From Rhodococcus qingshengii JCM 15477 (lineage in GTDB: Bacteria; Actinomycetota; Actinomycetes; Mycobacteriales; Mycobacteriaceae), in assembly GCF_023221595.1 (NCBI RefSeq), contig NZ_CP096563.1, positions 1,656,501 to 1,720,500 on the forward strand: a DNA stretch of 64,000 bases, written 5' to 3'. Within the stretch, counting starts at the first letter, position 1, and each line of letters begins with the position of its first letter. The notes below the pieces were generated by a model, which had not been told where the DNA came from, did no database searches, and saw only the letters and a list, made by a program, of their open reading frames with translations. Shown here piece after piece: positions 57,944 to 64,000 of the stretch. The translations under genes were made by a program, and so were the position numbers.

Positions 57944-59467
57944 GTGGGCATTCCATTTCTGGAAGACGTGCTGGGAAGAATCTCCGAAGCGACGCAGGCC
58001 GTGCCTCCTGGCGTGGCGGCATTGCCAGTTGTCGGCACTCCCATCGCGAGCGCAATCGCTACATCTGCTCTGGTGCAATCCATAACCGACGACCGCGGCG
58101 CGTTCGACGACGAGATGGCTGCTGCGACCGTCGACGCCGATGTGGAGCGCGCACGAGCCTGGGGTGAGCGCGATGCCCTCACCGCCCAGACGTCGTCGCT
58201 CGAGTACAGCGAACACGCAATCGTGGACGACGATCCGTTCGATGCGATGTCGCACTCCGAAATCTTCGACCACGTCAACGAGATGAATCCGGCAACCCTG
58301 AGTGCGATCGGTGAGGCTTGGAAGGCCATTGCAGGCCGGGTCGAAGCCGGCATCGGGAAGTTCCAGAACGACGTGAACGGTGCGATCACCGAAGGCTGGC
58401 AGGGGCGCGGCGGCTCGGCTGCGCTGGAAGCAGTGCTGGCCTACTCGGCTGATGCGGGTGAGCTGAAGGTGCGGGTCGATCTGATCTCGAACAAGATCGA
58501 GGAGGCGAAGATCGCACTCGACGAGGCCAAACGCTCGATTCCGGCCCCCGACGGCGCCTCGACGGTCGAGAGGTTTCTCAGCATGGTTCCCGGGGCTACA
58601 TGGAAGCAGGCCCAATACGAAGCGGAAGAAGCCGAACGTCAAGCGCGCCAGGTGATGAAGGACGTGTATCTGCCGTCCATGAAGCGTGCGGACGATCAGG
58701 TGCCGATCCTCCCGGCCGCATTCAATCCGGTCACCGGCGGTGGAGGGGCTGGAAGTGGCGGCGCATTCGGTAGTGGTGGTGCCGACGGCGGGAACTTTTC
58801 GGGTCCAGGAAACGGGCTCGGCGCGCCGTCTACATCGGGTGGCGGGGTCGGTGGGGGAGCGGACGGTGGAAACTCCGGCGGGGCAAACCCGCCCGGACAC
58901 GGTTCCGGTCAGAATCCATCCGGCACCGATTCCGGAAATGGTGACAACCGTAGCGGCGTTGATGCCCAAGGGAATCCGAACGTCGATGCAGTTCGATCCG
59001 GAACCGATTCCGACCCGGCCGGGACCACGGCGGCACATGCCGGTCCACTGTCCGCCGGTGCAGCGCCAGATGGCCTAGCTCGTGCAACTCCGAATGGCGC
59101 TCAGCTTGGTTCCGGAACGCCGTCAGGCCTGGTAGGTAGCGGTTCGGGTGGTGGTCCTGCTGGTGGAATCGGTACCGGAGGCTTCGGGCCAGGCGGAACC
59201 GGAGTCGGAGCCCTCGGCCCTGGCGGTACCGGTGGCCTCGCCGGTGGCGGACGTGGGGGCGTCAACGGAGCTGGCGGTACCTCGGCGACGGGCGCGCAGA
59301 GCGGTCGGGGCGCGATGGGTGGCGTCGGCGGCATGGCACCGGGACGAGGGCAAGGGCAAGACGAAGACAACGTTCACGACACCCCCGGCTACCTCGTCAC
59401 AGTCGAGAACGGCAACGCCCTGGTCGGCGACCTACCGATGGTCTCCCCGGCGGTGCTGGGCGAATGA
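57944..59467 (+). CDS. PPE/WXG100-like ESX substrate candidate with Gly-rich C-terminus
   Basis: 507 residues from GTG 57944 (GGGGG six to ten bases before). Residues about 100-245 form a long helical hairpin: DHVNEMNPATLSAIGEAWKAIAGRVEAGIGKFQNDVNGAITEGWQGRGGSAALEAVLAY, with the WxG motif W152-Q-G at the turn, and the second helical pair carries QYEAEE, a YxxxD/E secretion signal candidate. From 265 on it is Gly/Ser/Ala low-complexity (GGTGVGALGPGGTGG), ending TPGYLVTVENGNALVGDLPMVSPAVLGE. Its stop overlaps the start of an EspG-like chaperone, the pairing expected for a PPE-type protein exported by type VII secretion. No ESX core gene is in the window. Confidence 0.8.
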   Translation: MGIPFLEDVLGRISEATQAVPPGVAALPVVGTPIASAIATSALVQSITDDRGAFDDEMAAATVDADVERARAWGERDALTAQTSSLEYSEHAIVDDDPFDAMSHSEIFDHVNEMNPATLSAIGEAWKAIAGRVEAGIGKFQNDVNGAITEGWQGRGGSAALEAVLAYSADAGELKVRVDLISNKIEEAKIALDEAKRSIPAPDGASTVERFLSMVPGATWKQAQYEAEEAERQARQVMKDVYLPSMKRADDQVPILPAAFNPVTGGGGAGSGGAFGSGGADGGNFSGPGNGLGAPSTSGGGVGGGADGGNSGGANPPGHGSGQNPSGTDSGNGDNRSGVDAQGNPNVDAVRSGTDSDPAGTTAAHAGPLSAGAAPDGLARATPNGAQLGSGTPSGLVGSGSGGGPAGGIGTGGFGPGGTGVGALGPGGTGGLAGGGRGGVNGAGGTSATGAQSGRGAMGGVGGMAPGRGQGQDEDNVHDTPGYLVTVENGNALVGDLPMVSPAVLGE

Positions 59468-60222
59468 CCACCATGCAGTGGCAGTTCACCGGCCTCGAAT
59501 TCCAGATTCTCTGGGAAGCGGTCGGACGTGACCGACTCCCGTACCCGCTGCGGTTTCGTCCGACGGCCGAAACCATGAACGAGCTGACAGAAGAGCGACG
59601 TCGAGCGGGAGCACACCTGGCTTGGTTGCTCGACGATCGGCTGCATCACGTTCTCGGTGCTCTTGCGAATCCTGATGCTCGCGTTGAGGTTTCCGGTTTT
59701 CACGGGCAGAACATGAGTACGGTGACGCGATTGCACGGCGTTGTTGCCGGCGACCTGGGGGTGCTCCTGACTCAACTGCCCGGCAGGACTGTCGACTGTG
59801 GCTCCGACGTGGTTTTCACCGTGGTACGCCCATCGGCAATTCCACGGATGCTCGTCGATCACCTGCCGACCTGCCCCGCTGGATCGGAGCGTGGTGTGAG
59901 CATCGAAAGGCCGAAAACTTCCGGTAGAGCGAGCTTCCTGAGCAGTGCCGCCGGTGCGCGCGGGAGCGAGGAAGTGAGCAGATTCTTTGGCCGAGAGCGG
60001 ACCTCGATCGGTGAAGTCACCACATACCCGGGAGGAGCAGTGGACAGCAGACCGACAGACGACGGCATAACGTTCCACTGGTACGACTATGCCGGAGATG
60101 GTCGGTACATCGTCACCGCTGATGAAACCGTAAGTGCCCGTAGCGCTTCTACGGAAATGACGGAGGCCGAGATTGCACGCAATCTCGGCCTCGTCCTGCA
60201 CCGGGTGATTCGCACTGGTTAG
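59464..60222 (+). CDS. EspG-family ESX secretion-associated chaperone
   Basis: 252 residues. The frame starts at the ATGA overlap 59464-59467. EspG features: WQFTGLEFQILWEAVGRDRLPYPLRFRPTAETMNELTEERRRAGAHL at the start, a beta-rich centre (VEVSGFHGQNMSTVTRLHGVVAGDLGVLLTQLPGRTVD) and RPSAIPRMLVDHLP. EspG proteins bind the PPE partner's helical tip in the cytosol and deliver it to the ESX machine. Coupling to the PPE-like gene supports a dedicated chaperone. Confidence 0.85.
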   Translation: MTTMQWQFTGLEFQILWEAVGRDRLPYPLRFRPTAETMNELTEERRRAGAHLAWLLDDRLHHVLGALANPDARVEVSGFHGQNMSTVTRLHGVVAGDLGVLLTQLPGRTVDCGSDVVFTVVRPSAIPRMLVDHLPTCPAGSERGVSIERPKTSGRASFLSSAAGARGSEEVSRFFGRERTSIGEVTTYPGGAVDSRPTDDGITFHWYDYAGDGRYIVTADETVSARSASTEMTEAEIARNLGLVLHRVIRTG

Positions 60223-60237
60223 TCAGAACGATTCGAA

Positions 60238-60987
60238 CTAGCTGATGGTGCGGTGGAACCGACCGGGGCTTGCCTGATCCCTCGGCTTGACGATGATCTG
60301 ATCGAGGTTCACATGTGACGGCCGCGACGCGACAAAACCGATGATCTCGGCGATGTCCTGCGCCACCAACGGTGTGATTCCCTCGTACACCTTGTCGGCC
60401 TTGTCCTGATCGCCCTCGAACCGGACGAGTGAGAACTCCGTCTCGACGGCTCCCGGCGCGATTTCGGTCAGTCGAACGGGCTTGCCCAACAGTTCACCAC
60501 GCAATGTCCGATGAAGGACGGCTTGAGCGTGCTTGGCGGTGGTGTAGCCCGAGCCGTTGTCGTATGCCTCCAGCGCGGCCACCGAGGTGATGGTCACGAC
60601 CAGACCGTCACCCGAATCGATCAGCTTGGGCAGCAGTGCCTTCGTCACACGCAACGTGCCCAGAACATTGGTCTCCCACATCCACCGCCAGTCGTCCAGA
60701 TCGGCGTCCAGGACTGTTGCCAGACCCTTTGCACCACCCGCGTTGTTGACCAACACGTCGACACGTGGGACCACGGCCGCGAACGCGTCGACGGAATCCT
60801 CGTCGGTGACGTCGAGTTCGAGAGCGGTACCACCGATTTCCTCGGCGATCTTCTCGAGACGATCGACGCGGCGAGCACCGATCACGACGTGGAATCCCTG
60901 AGCTGCCAGGGTGCGGGCGGTGGCCTCACCGATTCCGGAGCTGGCTCCGGTGACTACGGCGATGCGGGCATCGGAAGAAATGGTCAT
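60238..60987 (-). CDS. SDR-family oxidoreductase (Rv0484c-like)
   Basis: 249 residues. VAVVTGASSGIGEATARTLAAQGFHVVIGARRVDRLEKI gives the classical TGxxxGIG; the Arg pair favours NADPH. LVNNAGGAKG, VVTITSVAALEAYDNGSGYTTAKHAQAV with Ser, Tyr and Lys all present. Closest to YdfG-like 3-hydroxy-acid/serine dehydrogenases. Position corresponds to Rv0484c. Convergent with the EspG-like gene. Substrate unknown. Confidence 0.88.
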   Translation of the reverse strand: MTISSDARIAVVTGASSGIGEATARTLAAQGFHVVIGARRVDRLEKIAEEIGGTALELDVTDEDSVDAFAAVVPRVDVLVNNAGGAKGLATVLDADLDDWRWMWETNVLGTLRVTKALLPKLIDSGDGLVVTITSVAALEAYDNGSGYTTAKHAQAVLHRTLRGELLGKPVRLTEIAPGAVETEFSLVRFEGDQDKADKVYEGITPLVAQDIAEIIGFVASRPSHVNLDQIIVKPRDQASPGRFHRTIS

Positions 60988-61002
60988 GATGCAATCGTAG
61001 GG

Positions 61003-63324
61003 CTAGTCGGCGGCATACTCTGCTTCCCGTTCGATGGATTCGATGTGACGACGCGGTACTTGTATCCGGCCGGGTGTGTAGGTGACGGCGCGCAGCGCGC
61101 CGCTGTACCGGAAGGGACCATGGCGTCGTCGTACCTCCCACGACACAGGTCCCCTGGCGTCGACACCGACCGAGATACCGGTCCACGGCGCCATTCCCAC
61201 CAGTTGTACTTGCCCGAGCAGCTGGCCCGCGTGAATGCCGTCGACGCTGACGTGGAGATCCCAACGCAACCGCGGTACCACCGTCACCGACAGCCCGATG
61301 CGTTCGGTGCCGAGCGCCAGCGGTCCGGCGTCGACAACGGAGTAGGAACCGAACGCGTTGTACCCGAGATGCAGATGCCCGTCCTCGACGTAGAGAAGGT
61401 ACCCACCCTGCGGATCGCCATGGGCGACAAGGACACCGGCGTCACCTTCGCGGTAACCGTCGAGTTCGACCGTGATGTCGAAGTCGCGGAACCCGATCAG
61501 CTTGGATGAGCGGTAGCGCTCCAGCGGGGGCGTTCCGGCAAGTAGTCGCACCGGGCGTGAGAGTGCTCCTTCCTCCGGACGGCGAACCGCGCCGACGGTA
61601 TTGCCGAGTAGAGGAAACACGGTGTTCGCCCACGCCGAGTGGTCCCAGGCCTCGGCGAGTTCGCGAACCTTGTCGGGAAACCGTGATGCCAGGTCGTCGA
61701 GCTCGGTCGGGTCGGTGCGGACGTCGAACAACTGCCAGTGCGGTTTGTCGATGTCCGCCGGGGTGAGAGCCAGCAGTTTCCAGCCGTCCTTGTAGTAGCC
61801 ACGGTTGCCGGTCATCTCGGTGTACTGCTCGGTGTGAGTGCTCGGAGCGGCAGACGAACGCAGAACGGACGCGGAAGACACCCCGTCGAACTCTTTCACC
61901 GGGAGCCCGTTTCGCACACTGGGTGCGTCGATTCCGGCCAGTTCGAGCAGCGTAGGGGTCAGGTCGGTGACGTACGCGAACTGGTCGCGAATCCCGTTGT
62001 CGTCTGCTTCGGGTTTCAATCCAGCGGGCCAGGACAGGAGAAAAGGAACACGGATCCCGCCGGCAAAGGATTGCCCTTTGTAGAACCGGAACGGGGTGTT
62101 GGACGTCTGTCCCCATCCACGTGGATAGTGGACGCCCAATTCAGGTCCGCCGATGAGGGATTCGTCGTGGGGGACATCGCCCACCCAGTCCGGATCCTGA
62201 ATATGCGCGAACTGTGCGAAGTAGCTTCGGGTCCCGTCCGAACCGCCCTCGGCGGTGCCGCCGTTGTCGGAGGTGAAGACGATGATCGTGTTGTCGAGCT
62301 CGCCGAGTTCGTCCAGGGTGTCGACGATGCGTCCGACGCTCTGATCGATCGAGTCGACCATCGCCGCGTACACCTCCATGTAGCGGGCGAACCTGGACTG
62401 CACTTCCGGCGTGAGTGAATCCCATTCGGGGACGTCGAAGCCGGGTTCGGAGTTTCGCGGTGCTTGCTGCGTACCTTCCGGAAAGAGGCCTTGCACGAGC
62501 TGAGAGGCGAACCGCGACTCGCGGATTCGATCCCACCCTTCGTCGTAGCGGCCGCGGTATTTTTCCTGGTCGGCAGGCTTGGCCTGCAACGGTCCGTGCA
62601 TGGCGACGTGTGCGAAGTAGAGGAAAAACGGCTTGTCCTGATCGTGGGCGCGGAGGTCCTTGATGTACCCGACCGCTTTGTCGGTCAGATCGTCGGTGAG
62701 GTAGTAGCCCTCGGGGTACTCGTCCACGTCGACCACAGAATTGTCGGAGATCAGTTGATTGGGATAGTAGAAGGAGTTGAGGCCTTCGAGTGAGCCGTAG
62801 TAACGATCGAAACCGCGCTGTGTCGGCCAGGAGTCACGACTTCGTCCCGGGGCCAGGTTGGCGTCGCGTACGAGGTGCCACTTGCCGACGGCATAGGTCG
62901 CATAGCCCGCGCCGCGGAGGATTTCGGGGAGTGTCTGGACGTCGTCGGCCAATTCCAGACGCAGTCCGGGGTAGCCCGGATCGGCGTTGGCGACAAAACC
63001 GTACCCGGCGCGGTGCGGATTCAGGCCGGTGAGAAGAGCTGCGCGCGACGGCGAGCAGAGGGGCGTCGTGTGATAGTTGGTCATCCGAATGCCCTGCGCG
63101 GCAAGGCGGTCGAGGGTGGGAGTCTCGATCTCGGAGCCGAACGGCCCGATGTCGCTGTACCCCATGTCGTCGATCAGAACCACGACGATGTTGGGTGATC
63201 CGGGAATCGGGGTCGTGGAGGTGGGCCACGACGGAGTCGAATCGGCTGCGGTGCGGCCGATTCGACCCTCGAAGCCTTCGTATCCGCGGGCGTGCGGAGG
63301 AGGGGCGGAATCCGGTGAAGTCAT
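61003..63324 (-). CDS. Type I sulfatase (arylsulfatase) with C-terminal beta domain
   Basis: 773 residues. Metal-binding [22 protein letters not shown] and the formylglycine motif [13 protein letters not shown] with Cys90 as the residue oxidised to FGly; YAVGKWHL and [13 protein letters not shown] follow. Residues from about 560 form a C-terminal extension found in long actinobacterial arylsulfatases ([34 protein letters not shown]). No signal peptide, so cytoplasmic. Releases sulfate from sulfate esters. Its ATG overlaps the dioxygenase stop (63321-63324). Confidence 0.93.
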   Translation of the reverse strand: MTSPDSAPPPHARGYEGFEGRIGRTAADSTPSWPTSTTPIPGSPNIVVVLIDDMGYSDIGPFGSEIETPTLDRLAAQGIRMTNYHTTPLCSPSRAALLTGLNPHRAGYGFVANADPGYPGLRLELADDVQTLPEILRGAGYATYAVGKWHLVRDANLAPGRSRDSWPTQRGFDRYYGSLEGLNSFYYPNQLISDNSVVDVDEYPEGYYLTDDLTDKAVGYIKDLRAHDQDKPFFLYFAHVAMHGPLQAKPADQEKYRGRYDEGWDRIRESRFASQLVQGLFPEGTQQAPRNSEPGFDVPEWDSLTPEVQSRFARYMEVYAAMVDSIDQSVGRIVDTLDELGELDNTIIVFTSDNGGTAEGGSDGTRSYFAQFAHIQDPDWVGDVPHDESLIGGPELGVHYPRGWGQTSNTPFRFYKGQSFAGGIRVPFLLSWPAGLKPEADDNGIRDQFAYVTDLTPTLLELAGIDAPSVRNGLPVKEFDGVSSASVLRSSAAPSTHTEQYTEMTGNRGYYKDGWKLLALTPADIDKPHWQLFDVRTDPTELDDLASRFPDKVRELAEAWDHSAWANTVFPLLGNTVGAVRRPEEGALSRPVRLLAGTPPLERYRSSKLIGFRDFDITVELDGYREGDAGVLVAHGDPQGGYLLYVEDGHLHLGYNAFGSYSVVDAGPLALGTERIGLSVTVVPRLRWDLHVSVDGIHAGQLLGQVQLVGMAPWTGISVGVDARGPVSWEVRRRHGPFRYSGALRAVTYTPGRIQVPRRHIESIEREAEYAAD

Positions 63325-64000
63325 GGGAGAGTCGAGGCGCCTTCGATGATCGAGTATTCGGAAGCGTCGCCGGCGATGCTGCGGCTTCGTTCCCCGTGGA
63401 TGTTGACCGGGATGTCGCCGGCAAGGGTGATGCGCTCCAGACGCCGGTACTGATCGTCGTAGTCGGCGATCGCGTAGTGCTGGGTGGCGCGGTTGTCCCA
63501 GATCGCGACGTCACCCGCTTCCCAGTTCCACCGCGTCGTGTACTCGAGCTTGATGGCGTGATCCTGCAAGAGCTTGAATACACCGTTCGACTGTTCGGTG
63601 CTCAACCCGACGAAGTTCTTGACAAAATGTCCGAGGACGAGCGTGCGTTCTCCGGTTTCGGGGTGGACCCGCACCACCGGGTGTTCCGTCTCGAAGTACG
63701 TGGACTGGAACTCCTCGCGGTAGGCGGCCGTGCGATCTTCGGTGAGCCGCTCGGCGCTGGTTGCCGCATAGTCGTAGACGTTCGTGTGGCGAGCCCAGAG
63801 GTTCTCCGCGAGCGCCTTGAGCGGATCCGGCAGTCCGTTGTAGGCGGCTACCCCTGACGCCCACGTCGTGGAACCGCCGTATTCGGGTAGTTGCACCGCG
63901 CGCAGGATCGAAGCCTTGGGGATGCGGTCGACGAAGGTGACGTCGGTGTGCCAGCTGTTGGCCTTGCCCAGGTCCGAGTCGATGGGCAGAACTTTTGCGC
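63321..64000 (-). CDS. TauD/AtsK-type Fe(II)/2-oxoglutarate dioxygenase (5' end beyond window)
   Basis: The C-terminal 226 residues are visible; the frame remains open to the right edge. Iron ligands: NSWHTDVTF (HxD) near the edge, and distal His in [27 protein letters not shown] with the 2-oxoglutarate Arg. Family members cleave taurine or alkyl sulfate esters oxidatively to release sulfite or sulfate. Direct coupling (ATGA) to a sulfatase favours an alkylsulfatase or general organosulfur role rather than 2,4-D. Confidence 0.9.
   Translation of the reverse strand, partial: AKVLPIDSDLGKANSWHTDVTFVDRIPKASILRAVQLPEYGGSTTWASGVAAYNGLPDPLKALAENLWARHTNVYDYAATSAERLTEDRTAAYREEFQSTYFETEHPVVRVHPETGERTLVLGHFVKNFVGLSTEQSNGVFKLLQDHAIKLEYTTRWNWEAGDVAIWDNRATQHYAIADYDDQYRRLERITLAGDIPVNIHGERSRSIAGDASEYSIIEGASTLP

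Noticed and set aside
56414..59038. 874-codon open frame on the minus strand
   Set aside because: Antisense to murB, the L,D-transpeptidase and the PPE-like gene. The translation is low-complexity Arg/Gly-rich with no domains; a GC-bias shadow.

Overview
The window reads as chromosome of a mycolic-acid actinobacterium, most likely Rhodococcus (erythropolis/qingshengii type; genus inferred, no rRNA in the window). Evidence is the GC-rich, C/G-ending codon use, frequent GTG starts and ATGA/GTGA overlaps, a RamB-aceA-fadB2 block, an HbhA homologue and an EspG-type ESX chaperone. No tRNA, rRNA, IS element, prophage or CRISPR array was seen.

Layout. 1-3.8 kb: two regulator/target pairs (HxlR with a QorB-like quinone reductase; TetR with a DHA2 efflux pump), each with a palindromic operator. 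3.8-15.7 kb: minus-strand nitrogen block with allophanate hydrolase, two paralogous GntR/FCD regulators, carboxymuconolactone-decarboxylase-like protein, a degenerate SDR, an MFS transporter with a 33-bp triple repeat, an LLM oxidoreductase, and the urea transporter urtABCDE. 15.9-23 kb: a KstR2-like TetR with two candidate operators drives a branched-chain-type ABC importer (binding protein, two permeases, two ATPases) plus an acyl-CoA ligase. 23-25.3 kb: tandem alpha/beta hydrolases. 25.3-35.5 kb: RamB, formamidase FmdA/FmdB, isocitrate lyase, FadB2, a MetE-like protein that has lost its zinc site, and an alcohol dehydrogenase. 35.6-41.3 kb: RsbW-SigF, a STAS anti-anti-sigma factor, a glycosyltransferase, small unknowns and PPK2.

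41.4-61 kb follows the M. tuberculosis order Rv0472c-Rv0484c (recalled gene order): TetR, DUF445, XRE, HbhA, DUF2516, DeoC, DUF2993, DUF2505, MurB, L,D-transpeptidase and SDR. Set into this backbone are a hydrolase with PurU, an AbiEi-like orphan with two secreted Ig-repeat proteins, a methyltransferase, and a PPE-like/EspG pair. 61-64 kb: a sulfatase coupled to a TauD/AtsK-type dioxygenase that runs off the window.

How genes work together. Urea import, allophanate hydrolysis and formamide hydrolysis form a small-amide nitrogen-scavenging theme. RamB, isocitrate lyase and FadB2 form an acetate/fatty-acid theme with visible candidate RamB and GlxR sites. The TetR-ABC-ligase operon looks like uptake plus CoA activation of an organic acid, induced by the resulting thioester. 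The sulfatase and dioxygenase would release sulfate from organosulfur compounds. The strongest candidates for undescribed biology are the zinc-less MetE-like protein, the KstR2-like acid-uptake operon, the paired Ig-repeat surface proteins with a shared C-terminal tail, and the PPE-like/EspG pair, for which no other ESX gene is seen nearby.
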